DNA from: Armatimonadaceae bacterium
GTDB taxonomy: Bacteria > Armatimonadota > Armatimonadia > Armatimonadales > Armatimonadaceae
DNA length: 8,607 nt
NCBI GenBank assembly: GCA_030446525.1
Contig: JAUJNC010000218.1
Coordinates: forward strand, 1 to 8,607
Direction: 5' to 3'
The notes beneath the pieces are model-generated. The model saw only the letters and a program-made list of their open reading frames with translations. It was not told where the DNA came from and did not search any database. This document shows, one piece after another, positions 1 to 6,516 of the stretch (the first letter of the stretch is position 1; each line of letters begins with the position of its first letter). The translations under genes were made by a program, and so were the position numbers.

Positions 1-1
1 C

Positions 2-148
2 TGTTTGGAGCGCATCGCCCCGGAGCGTCTGCTGGGGTTCCTGACCGCCCCCTGGCATATCACACTGGAAAAACGGCGCCAAAAGCATCTTGAGGCAATC
101 GAACAGGTCCGACAGGCCATCCAAAAACTACAGGCCCATCCGTTTTAG
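2..148 (+). CDS. C-terminal end of an unidentified protein (5' part outside window)
   Basis: An open frame runs in from the left edge and ends at TAG 146-148, giving the last 48 residues of a protein. It begins CLERIAPERLLGFLTAPW and ends in a charged, helix-like stretch (HLEAIEQVRQAIQKLQ). The pattern of a hydrophobic GFL-x-APW segment followed by a terminal amphipathic helix resembles the end of some TIM-barrel glycoside hydrolases (GH20-like), but this is only a resemblance and I do not assign a family. Its G/C use at third codon positions is about 65% by hand count (31 of 48), lower than in the intact minus-strand genes. It is the only plus-strand gene visible and converges on the response regulator, whose stop lies about 200 bases away. 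I am fairly sure it is a real coding end, unsure of function. Confidence 0.5.
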   Translation, partial: CLERIAPERLLGFLTAPWHITLEKRRQKHLEAIEQVRQAIQKLQAHPF

Positions 149-343
149 TGAGGCACGGGCCGAGAAAGCAGAGGATGGCCGGGAGTACATCGTCCTGGAG
201 ATAACGGATCGCGAAGCAGTCGCGGCCTTCTCCCCGGCGGCCTGTTCGTCGGCGCGATCCAGCAGCCTGCGCGCCTCGGCCAGCACCGTCCCCGGTCAGC
301 CTCTTCTGGCGCGGATGCGACCTGCCGGAAAGGGGTATAGGGG
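149..343. other. Convergent intergenic region, no clear gene
   Basis: These 195 bases separate the stop of the plus-strand partial gene from the stop of the response regulator. I see no strong hairpin followed by a T-run in either direction. On the minus strand one frame reads LAEARRLLDRADEQAAGEK (about 290-230), a helix-like stretch resembling real protein, but it has no good start and its continuation is low-complexity Arg/Ser/Ala. It may be a decayed remnant or chance. Confidence 0.4.
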
Positions 344-976
344 TCACTCCAGGCTGGCGATGCCGCGCTTGAGGGCGATGATGACCGCCTGCGTGCGATC
401 GCTGACCTCCAGCTTGCTCAGGATGTGGTTGACGTGGAACTTGACCGTGCTTTCCGAGATGCGCAGCGCCGCGCCGATCTCCTGGTTCGATTTGCCCTTG
501 GCCATCAGGCGCAGCACCTCGCGCTCGCGCTCGCTCAGCTCCTGGCCGTTCACCCGCTCGGCCAGTTTCGCCCCGATCGGCGAGGGGATGTGCTTGTGCC
601 CGGCGTGGACGGCGCGGATGGTTTCCAGAATCTCGTCGCACGGCGTGTCCTTCAGGAGGTACGCCCTGGCGCCCGCCCGCAGCCCTCGGTAGATGTCCTC
701 GTCGCCGTCGTAGACGGTGAGCAGGACCAGGCGCGCGGACGGGGACTCGGCCCGTATGGCGGTGATGGCTTCCACCCCGCCCATGACGGGCATCCGCAGG
801 TCCAGCAGGGTGACGTCCGGCCGGTGCCGGCGGAACAGCGCCACGGCTTCCTGTCCGTTGCCCGCCTGATCCACCACGGTCATGTCGTTCTCGTTGTCGA
901 GGATCAGCGCCAAACCCTGCCGCATCACCGGGTGGTCGTCGGCGAGCAAAACGCGGATGTTACTTCCCGGGTTCAT
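344..976 (-). CDS. NarL/FixJ-family DNA-binding response regulator
   Basis: A 210-residue two-domain regulator that would be phosphorylated by the partner kinase and bind DNA in the cytoplasm. The receiver domain (about residues 6-122) has the acidic pair D13/D14, phosphoacceptor D59 in LLDLRMPVMGG, T87 and K109 in the switch positions. The C-terminal LuxR-type helix-turn-helix (about 145-207) has the typical LSEREREVLRLMAKGKSNQEI and ESTVKFHVNHILSKL signatures. Length is normal for the family and no key residue is missing. The start is ATG at 976-974, with GGAGG four bases upstream (985-981), and it overlaps the kinase stop as ATGA, so the two are probably translationally coupled. The target genes cannot be told from the sequence. 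The adjacent sugar cluster is a candidate but that is inference. Confidence 0.95.
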   Translation of the reverse strand: MNPGSNIRVLLADDHPVMRQGLALILDNENDMTVVDQAGNGQEAVALFRRHRPDVTLLDLRMPVMGGVEAITAIRAESPSARLVLLTVYDGDEDIYRGLRAGARAYLLKDTPCDEILETIRAVHAGHKHIPSPIGAKLAERVNGQELSEREREVLRLMAKGKSNQEIGAALRISESTVKFHVNHILSKLEVSDRTQAVIIALKRGIASLE

Positions 977-1737
977 AGTTCCTCCGTGCCGACGGGGGCG
1001 TCCGCTATGGGGACGACCACGGCCACCTCGGCGCCGCCTCCGGGCCGGCTGGCGATGGCCAGCCGCCCGCCGATACGCTCGGCGCGCTGCCGCATCCCGA
1101 TCAGGCCCAAGCCGTCACCGCCCGCGGGATGCCGGGGGTCGAAGCCCCGCCCGTCGTCCCGCACGCGCAGCGTCACCTGGTGGGGTTCATAGGTGACGGA
1201 GATCATGACCGCCCCCGCCTGCGCGTGCCGCAGGGCGTTGGTCAGGGCTTCCTGCCCGATCCGCAGCAGGTCCACCCTCCTCTCGGGCGGCAGCGCGTAC
1301 GGCACGCCGTGCGTCTGCACGTCGGCCCCCACCGGGGTGCCGGCGGTCATCCGCTCGGCGATGCGCGCGAGGGCGGCGGACAGGTCGCCGTGCCGGGCGG
1401 CTTCCGGGTGCAAGGCCGTTATCGAGCGCCGCGCCTCCATCAACCCCTCGCGCGACAGCTCGTGGGCGCGGGCGATGCAGGAGCGGGTCTGTTCGGGTCG
1501 GGTGTCCAGGAAGCGGGTTGCCGCTTCGAGCTGCATGAGGATGCCCGTGAAGGTCTGTGCGAGGGTGTCGTGGATGTCACGGGCGATCCGGTTGCGCTCC
1601 TCCAGGGCCGCGAGCCGCTGGGCCTGTTCGGCGCGCTTGCGTTCGGCCACTTCGGCCCGCAACGCTTCGTTGGCTTCCGCCAGCTCCGCCGTGCGCTCCC
1701 GGACCCGCCGTTCCAACTCTTGGTGGTCGCCGTTCAT
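973..1737 (-). CDS. Sensor-less NarL-partner histidine kinase (HisKA_3 type)
   Basis: A 254-residue kinase of the DesK/NarX class. Residues 5-45 form a charged coiled coil (LERRVRERTAELAEANEAL) of the kind that normally follows a sensor domain. HisKA_3 dimerisation helix follows with the phosphorylated His at H56 in ARDIHDTLAQ. The HATPase domain (about 155-243) shows the N box with N167 (GQEALTNALRHA), the G1 box DDGRGFD (194-200) and the G2 box GLGLIGM (209-215). All catalytic motifs are present. What is missing is any sensor: the coiled coil starts almost at the first residue. The ATG at 1737 has an AAGGA about ten bases upstream, so a short soluble kinase is possible. However, the sequence just upstream is the frame-broken patch, so an N-terminal part may be hidden or lost. 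It is coupled to the regulator by ATGA. Confidence 0.92.
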   Translation of the reverse strand: MNGDHQELERRVRERTAELAEANEALRAEVAERKRAEQAQRLAALEERNRIARDIHDTLAQTFTGILMQLEAATRFLDTRPEQTRSCIARAHELSREGLMEARRSITALHPEAARHGDLSAALARIAERMTAGTPVGADVQTHGVPYALPPERRVDLLRIGQEALTNALRHAQAGAVMISVTYEPHQVTLRVRDDGRGFDPRHPAGGDGLGLIGMRQRAERIGGRLAIASRPGGGAEVAVVVPIADAPVGTEEL

Positions 1738-1740
1738 GCA

Positions 1741-1900
1741 GGCGCTTTCCTTTTTGTCCGCTGCTTCCGTTTACCGCAATGTCGGCCGGGCGTGTTCCCT
1801 CCTTCTCGATCATCAGGGCCGCGCTGAGGGCGGCCGCCAGCGCCAGCGCGGCCGAAACCCCCATGACCATGCGGAAACCGGCTCTAGCCCCCCCTTGCCG
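1741..1900 (-). pseudogene. Transporter-like C-terminal fragment (last membrane helix, possibly MFS)
   Basis: Between the 6-phosphogluconate dehydrogenase stop (1921) and the kinase start (1737), the minus strand has a frame reading AGFRMVMGVSAALALAAALS, continuing AALMIEKEG and then a polar tail of about 20 residues up to the kinase start. One hydrophobic helix followed by a short charged tail is how many major facilitator superfamily proteins end. There is no room for the rest of such a protein. In the same frame there is no stop until well inside the kinase gene (1577), which also suggests a lost or gained base. It could instead be a membrane anchor belonging to the kinase, joined to it by one frameshift (the ATG at 1870 would start it). 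I favour a transporter remnant only weakly. Confidence 0.35.
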
Positions 1901-1920
1901 GAAGGGAACGGGGGGTGGGG
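1884..1920. other. C/G-run segment with a small hairpin after the dehydrogenase stop
   Basis: Directly downstream of the dehydrogenase stop lies a run of seven C (1888-1894) and a run of six G (1910-1915). A perfect five-base stem, CCCTT/AAGGG (1892-1896 with 1902-1906), closes the loop GCCGG. No T-run follows on either strand, so it is not a classic intrinsic terminator. It may mark a transcription end or just a homopolymer-rich junction. Confidence 0.25.
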
Positions 1921-2910
1921 TCATCCATCCGTCGGCCGGGCTTCGGTGTGCCCGCCGAACTGGTGGCGCATGGCCGAGAGCACCTTCTCGGCGAAGGTGT
2001 GCTCCTGGCGCGAGCGGAACCGGGTGAACAGCGCCGCCGACAGCACGTCGGCCGGGCGCCCCTCTTCGACGGCGGCCTGGATCGTCCAGCGCCCCACGCC
2101 CGAGTCCTGCACGAAGCCATGTAGTCGGCCAGTTCGGGGTATTCTGGGCGAGGGCGACCGTGCAGGAGGTCCAGCAGCCAGGAGTCGACCCGCGCCGCCG
2201 CGCCGCCACAGTTCGGCGATCTCGGGCAGGTCGAAGTCGTAGCGGCTTCCCGGGGGCAGCCCGTCACCGGCGGCGTTCTGCAGGATGTCGAACCCTTCGG
2301 CATAGCCCGCGCATCAGGCCGTACTCGATGCCGTTGTGGACCATCTTGACGAAATGGCCCGCGCCGGCCGGGCCGCAGTGCAGGTAGCCGTCCTCGGCCG
2401 TCCCGGCCCTGCCCTCGCGCCCCGGCGTCGTCCCCGCGGCGTCGCGCCCCGGCGCCAGGGTTTGAAGAGGGGGCCCAGGTGTCCGGCCGCCGCGGCGTCG
2501 CCGCCGACCATCAGGCAGTAGCCGCGCTCCCGCTCCCAGATGCCGCCGCCGTGCCCACGTCCAGGTAGCGAATGCCTTCCCTGCCACTTCCGCGCGCGGC
2601 GGATGTCGTCCTTGTATTGCGGAGTTGCTGCTGCCCAGACCAGATGTCGTCCGGCTCCATCCGGTTCGCGTTCTCATGATCATGCTCCGGTCGGCTGTCC
2701 CGCCGTCACTTCATCACCTACGCGGCCCGCGGCTTGCGCAGGCAGGCGACGAACTCGTCCAGCGACGTCGTCGCGACAGCGCCCGTATCCGCCAGCGGCT
2801 TCATCTTCTCCTGCGTCCGGTTGAACAATGGACGCACGGTGCCCGCCGTGCAGAAGCCGCCGCACGATGCCCGCGCCCATGCGCCCGAGACCGATCACGC
2901 CAAGCTGCAT
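1921..2910 (-). pseudogene. gnd: 6-phosphogluconate dehydrogenase (GntZ type), frame-disrupted
   Basis: The product would oxidatively decarboxylate 6-phosphogluconate to ribulose 5-phosphate in the cytoplasm. The N-terminus is clear: MQLGVIGLGRMGAGIVRRLL gives the Rossmann GxGxxG motif at residues 7-12. Across other frames the rest follows in order: [70 protein letters not shown] and [15 protein letters not shown] (the catalytic lysine/asparagine motif). Next come [12 protein letters not shown] and [20 protein letters not shown], ending TDG with TGA at 1923-1921. The total span, 990 bases, fits a full-length GntZ-like enzyme of roughly 300-330 residues. Around ten frame changes are needed, plus a TAG at 2720-2718 where the family has Trp. 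The ATG at 2910 has GAAGG about nine bases upstream and lies at the end of the glucosidase. Identity is secure; whether the gene is really broken is not. Confidence 0.85.
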
Positions 2911-4320
2911 CGTTTTTTGCCTTCAGCATGTTTCGTCGCGTCTTCGAGGAGCAGGGCCGCGAGGGCGTCCACCTGGTCTGGTGGCTCGCCCCCAGGCCGC
3001 GCCCGGTTTCTGCCGTGGAAGTATTCAGGAACAGTACCAGGTCCTGCCAGGTGGGCAAGGTGACCTCTGCCCAGCGCCTGCCGTCGCCCTGCTAGGGCCG
3101 CAGCCGCTCGTCCGGAAGGAAGATATGGGCGAGGCGGCCGGCGATCTCGGCCGCGACCTGCCCGAGCGTCATCGTTTGCCCCGAGCCGACGGGCACTCCA
3201 CCTGGAGCGTGTCGCCGTAGAAGGGTGGTAACGCTCCAGCGCCTCGACAAGAAGGTAATTGACGGGGAAACCAGACCGGCCTGCGCCAGTTGCTGTTGCC
3301 GCCGAACAGGTCGCTGTTCCCTTCAGCCGGCATGTACTGGACCTGGCTTCTGCGGCCCGACGGGGAACACGCATGGGTGGTCGCCGTATACCCGTGACAT
3401 CGAGCGGATGCCGTGGGGCGACAGGAACTCGCCCTCGTCGAGCAGGCGAAGGCAGAGCCGCCCAGCCGGCTTCCTCGCGGGAAGGACGCGTGAGGAGGCG
3501 GTAACCCTTCCTGCTCCCTGCTCGCAATACGCGGTGTAGCGCGAGGATCCTGGCGGTTCTCCAAAAACCAGTTCATTCCGGCGAAGCCGGGCAGGCGAAG
3601 TCGAGCACGTCCTGCTCCAGGACCTCGACGGCGAGCAGGGTGATGGAGGCCGACGCACGAGCGCAGACGCACCGGTATCCGCGTCTCGTTCAGGTCCAGT
3701 TTCCTGGTCGTAGTAGAAGCCGTCCTCCTCGCCACATGCCGCTGCCGCCCAGCGTCGTCATGAGCGTCGACGATCGCCACGAAGTGCTCGAAGAACTTAG
3801 ACGCGACGTCCTCGTAGGCGGGGTCCTCGCTTGCCAGCTCCAGCGCCACGGCCAGCACGTGGGCGCGGTAGCGCCATCCAGGCCGTGCCGTCGGCCCGGT
3901 CGAGGCGTTCGCCCGGCGGCAGCGGCGTGGAGCGATCGAACACGCCGACGTTGTCCATGCCCAGGCGCCGCCGCCGAAGACGTTGCGGCCTTCGACGTCC
4001 TTGGGTTGACCCACCATGCAGTTGAGGAGCAGCTGGAAGACGCGCTCGAGGAACAGCCGGTCGCGCTCTCCGCGCGCGCCGCTTATCTTGTACACGCGCC
4101 ACGCGGCCCAGGCATGAACGCGGCCCACGTCCCCGAAGGCGTACCGCAGGCGGGGATCTGCCCGTTGGGGTGATACCACTCACGGAGCAGCAGGAGGAGC
4201 CTGCTCCTTGGCGAACTGCGGGTCGATGCGCGCGAACGGGATCATGGAAGGCCAGGTCCCAGGCGGCGTACCACGGGTACTCCCACTTGTCGGGCAATCG
4301 AGATCGACACCAGGCCGGAA
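2895..4320 (-). pseudogene. C-terminal half of the GH63-type glucosidase, frame-disrupted
   Basis: This continues the glucosidase starting at 5598. All conserved blocks of the second half are present in order but in changing frames: [18 protein letters not shown] (4297-4244), [74 protein letters not shown] and ADGTAWMA. They continue with ALELASEDPAYEDVASKFF, GMNWFLENRQD, LLDEGEFLSPHGIRSMSR, SDLFGGNSNW, VNYLLVEALERYH, FYGDTLQVEC, QVAAEIAGRLAHIFLPDE, EYFHG, TGRGLGASHQT and LAALLLEDATKHAEGKK. I count more than twenty frame changes and one in-frame TAG (3094-3092). The Asp of WDLAF and the Glu of EYFHG are the likely general acid and base by analogy with other GH63-type enzymes; this is inference. 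The last frame stops at 2895, overlapping the next gene by 16 bases. It is probably sequence error rather than decay. Confidence 0.85.
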
Positions 4321-5598
4321 CAGGTGCTTCCACTCGCGATTGCGGCCCGTTTTGCGCGGCTCCGGGGACGGCGGTTGATCCGGGTCGCCCTGGAGCCAGT
4401 GCGCGACGCTGTAATGGTAGAACTGCTTACTCCACAGCAGCCCCGCGTACGCCCGGCGCACCACCCGGCGCTCGTGGTCGCCCAGATGGGCCGGGGCGCG
4501 CTCGGCGGTGAACGCGTCGGCCTCGCGTATGCGCCGCGCGAACGTGCGGTCGAAGTCCGGTCCGAAGGGTTCAACCGCCGCTCCGTCGTCGGGGAAGAGG
4601 CGCAGCCGCACCGTCGCCTCGCCCCCGGCGGGGATGGACAGGCGGTAGCAGGCGGCGGCCTTGGTCCCGACGCCGTCATTATTTACCGCGTGCGTGTCGC
4701 CCCCGATCACGTAGGCATGGAAGGCGTCCTTGACGTGGGGGCCGGGGTTCGGCGCGCCATACAGCCGCGCCACGTTGGTCTCGTTCTCGGTGAACAGGAA
4801 CGAGGGGGCAGGCCCGCCCGCCGGCGGCTCCGCCGCCAGGCGGAACGCGCCCAGGGTGGGGTGCTCGGCCCGGAGCAGCCCGTCGCCGGCGCCCGTGATG
4901 TTTCCCTTCGGGCCGCAGCCCTCGTGCGTGCAGCCCCACGACCAGGTGTTGCGGAACCACAGCGTCGGGAGCAGGTGCAGCGTCGCGGCTTCGGGCCCGC
5001 GGTTGTGTGCGGTGATGCGGATCAGGATGTCGTCCGGGGCCGCCTTGGCGTACTCGGCGAAGACGTCGAAATAGCGGTCCTCGTCGAAGACGCCGGTGTC
5101 GGTCAGCTCGAATTCCGGCTGGTCCCGCCCGCGCCGGCCGTTCTCCTGCGCCAGGAGCGCGTAGGGGTAGGGGACCTGCGGGTACTTGTAGAGCGCTTTG
5201 AGGTAGGCGTGGGTGGGCGTCGAGTCCAGGTAGAAGTAGCATTCCTTGACGTCCTCGCCGTGGTTGCCCTCGTTCCCCGCCAGGCCGAACAGCCGCTCCT
5301 TGAGGATCGGGTCGGCCCCGTTCCACAGGGCGAGCGCGAAACAAAGGCGGCACTCGCGGTCGCAGATGCCCAGCAGCCCGTCCTCGCCCCAACGGTAAGC
5401 GCGGCTGCGCGCGTGGTCGTGGGGGAAGTAGCGCCACGCGTCGCCGTCTGCGGAGTAGTCCTCGCGCACCGTGCCCCATTGCCGCTCGGACAGGTACGGC
5501 CCCCAGCGTTTCCAGTTCGCCGCGCGCCGGGCGTCCTCCGCGAGGCGGCGCGCCTCCGCCTCACCTACTTGCTCCTGGCGTTCGTCTTCGGAAGACAC
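4180..5598 (-). CDS. GH63-type (MGH1-like) glucosidase, intact N-terminal half
   Basis: An open frame of 472 codons, of which about the first 425 match a family of large cytoplasmic-looking bacterial glucosidases of about 900 residues (GH63/MGH1-like fold). Family hallmarks include [20 protein letters not shown] near the N-terminus, [76 protein letters not shown] and [11 protein letters not shown]. It would hydrolyse an alpha-glucosyl or related linkage; the substrate is unknown, and glucosylglycerate- or mannosylglycerate-type solutes are possible. No signal peptide is seen. The start is GTG at 5598: an in-frame TAA lies six codons upstream and AGAAGGA about ten bases upstream. The frame breaks at about 4320, after WKHLFRP; the residues after that to the stop at 4180 mix wrong-frame and correct segments. 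The rest of the protein continues in other frames down to 2895. Confidence 0.85.
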   Translation of the reverse strand: MSSEDERQEQVGEAEARRLAEDARRAANWKRWGPYLSERQWGTVREDYSADGDAWRYFPHDHARSRAYRWGEDGLLGICDRECRLCFALALWNGADPILKERLFGLAGNEGNHGEDVKECYFYLDSTPTHAYLKALYKYPQVPYPYALLAQENGRRGRDQPEFELTDTGVFDEDRYFDVFAEYAKAAPDDILIRITAHNRGPEAATLHLLPTLWFRNTWSWGCTHEGCGPKGNITGAGDGLLRAEHPTLGAFRLAAEPPAGGPAPSFLFTENETNVARLYGAPNPGPHVKDAFHAYVIGGDTHAVNNDGVGTKAAACYRLSIPAGGEATVRLRLFPDDGAAVEPFGPDFDRTFARRIREADAFTAERAPAHLGDHERRVVRRAYAGLLWSKQFYHYSVAHWLQGDPDQPPSPEPRKTGRNREWKHLFRPGVDLDCPTSGSTRGTPPGTWPSMIPFARIDPQFAKEQAPPAAP

Positions 5599-5648
5599 GG
5601 ACGGATGATCCTTCTCTTAACCGGCGGCCGCATTAGGCAGTAGAACAT
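5565..5648 (-). CDS. Possible 27-codon leader ORF upstream of the glucosidase
   Basis: The gap between the second TIM-barrel gene and the glucosidase contains ATG at 5648 with a very strong Shine-Dalgarno GGGAGGAGG (5665-5657), eight bases upstream. The frame runs 27 codons ([20 protein letters not shown], ending ARSK) to TAG at 5567-5565, overlapping the glucosidase start at 5598 in another frame. The peptide is small and basic. Translation stopping inside the next gene could couple the two. No homology is recognised. The alternative is that the ribosome site is real but the ORF is chance, or that a base error hides a longer N-terminus of the glucosidase. Confidence 0.25.
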   Translation of the reverse strand: MFYCLMRPPVKRRIIRPCLPKTNARSK

Positions 5649-5656
5649 GGCCGCTG

Positions 5657-5665
5657 CCTCCTCCC
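5657..5665 (-). promoter_or_regulatory. Strong Shine-Dalgarno GGGAGGAGG
   Basis: The minus strand reads GGGAGGAGG, the best Shine-Dalgarno match noted in the window. It is followed eight bases later by ATG 5648-5646, not by the GTG of the glucosidase about 60 bases further on. CCCG and CGGG just upstream can form a four-base hairpin that partly covers it. Confidence 0.4.
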
Positions 5666-5701
5666 GAACCGGGGATCCGCCCTGTTGTTAAAGCCGGTGC
5701 G

Positions 5702-6493
5702 CTACAAGCCCCGGGCGGAAAGGAACTCGAAGCTGGAGCGCAAGCAGTCGAAGGGGTCGCGGCGGCACTGGTCCTGCTCCACGGCGTACCACGCGACCCC
5801 CGCAGCCTCGCAGGCGGGCAGGATGGCGTCCCACGGGAGGTTCCCTTCGCCGACCGCCGCGATCACGGGGCCTTCCCTGGGGACCACCTCCTTGTCCTTG
5901 AGGTGGATGACCGGCACGCGGCCCCGGCAGCGCTCCATCAGCCGCGCCGGATCCGCACCGGCGTGCCAGGCCCAGTACACGTCGATCTCCAGGAGGTAGT
6001 CCGGCCCGCCCTCCTCGATCAGGATGTCATACAGGGTGCGCGCGCCCGGTCCCACACGCTGAAACTCGTGGGCGTGGTTGTGGTGGCCCCAGCCGATGCC
6101 CGCCGCCTTGAGCTTGTCGATGACGGGCGCGGCGTCGCGGATGAACTGCGCGTACCCCTCCGCGCCCCGGGCGCCGTACGCCGGCGGGATGCCGCCGATG
6201 GCCGTGTACGGGCAGCCCAGCTCGTGGTGGAACGCGATCTCCTGCTCGGTCTGCCCGGCCAGCGCGTCCCAGCTGCGGTGCGTCGCGACGCACCGCAGCC
6301 CGTTGTCGTCGAGCATCCGGCGCGCCTCCCGGGCGTCGACGTCGGGCGCCTCGCCGTTCATCGCGCCCACCGCCGAGAGCTGCACCGCCGTGTACCCGAT
6401 GGCGCGGACCTTCGCCAGGCTCTCGGCCAGGTCGTTCGCCGTTCTGGTGAAGTCGCGCAGCGTATACATCTGCACCGCCGCTTTGGAACCCAC
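5702..6493 (-). CDS. IolE-like sugar phosphate isomerase/epimerase (TIM barrel)
   Basis: A 263-residue xylose-isomerase-like TIM barrel (AP-endonuclease-2 superfamily), a family of metal-dependent isomerases, epimerases and dehydratases acting on sugars or inosose. The order of motifs fits well: VQMYTLRDF (7-15), VRAIGYTAVQLSAVG (29-43), GLRCVATHRSWDAL (65-78), YTAIGGIPPAYG, HHNHAHEF (137-144), LLEIDVYWAWHAGADP (167-182), GRVPVIHLKD (191-200), GEGNLPWDAI (215-224) and WYAVEQDQCRRDP (235-247). The likely metal ligands E143, D171, H197 and E239 are all present. The start is taken as GTG at 6493, seven bases after AGGAGGA; an upstream ATG at 6652 would add an arginine-rich stretch inside the preceding gene and is rejected. 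The gene lies 23 bases after the stop of the first TIM-barrel gene. The exact substrate is not predictable. Confidence 0.9.
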   Translation of the reverse strand: MGSKAAVQMYTLRDFTRTANDLAESLAKVRAIGYTAVQLSAVGAMNGEAPDVDAREARRMLDDNGLRCVATHRSWDALAGQTEQEIAFHHELGCPYTAIGGIPPAYGARGAEGYAQFIRDAAPVIDKLKAAGIGWGHHNHAHEFQRVGPGARTLYDILIEEGGPDYLLEIDVYWAWHAGADPARLMERCRGRVPVIHLKDKEVVPREGPVIAAVGEGNLPWDAILPACEAAGVAWYAVEQDQCRRDPFDCLRSSFEFLSARGL

Positions 6494-6500
6494 GTGTCTT

Positions 6501-6507
6501 TCCTCCT
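6501..6507 (-). promoter_or_regulatory. Shine-Dalgarno AGGAGGA that fixes the GTG start at 6493
   Basis: The minus strand reads GGAAGGAGGA at 6510-6501, seven bases before GTG 6493-6491. It supports the GTG start over the in-frame ATG at 6652, and over the in-frame internal ATG at residue 9, which would remove part of the first barrel strand. Confidence 0.7.
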
Positions 6508-6516
6508 TCCGGGCTG

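Noticed and set aside
425..1192. Long plus-strand open frame antisense to the response regulator and kinase
   Set aside because: High G/C at third positions of the minus-strand genes keeps the opposite strand free of stops. The translation is low-complexity and matches no family, while the minus-strand genes have full motif sets.
1884..1920. Intrinsic terminator after the dehydrogenase
   Set aside because: The stem is only five perfect pairs and no T-run follows in either direction, so I list it only as a hairpin-bearing segment.
2160..3220. Small overlapping frames on both strands in the broken patch as separate short genes
   Set aside because: They are frame fragments or antisense shadows of the dehydrogenase and glucosidase. 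The recognisable blocks chain into two full-length proteins.
2895..4320. Programmed frameshifting or alternative decoding as the cause of the many frame changes
   Set aside because: The changes number more than twenty, go in both directions, and show no repeated slippery motif. Sequence error or decay is far simpler.
4324..5643. 439-codon plus-strand open frame
   Set aside because: It is an antisense shadow of the glucosidase. Residues are dominated by Arg/Gly/Val/Ala without motifs.
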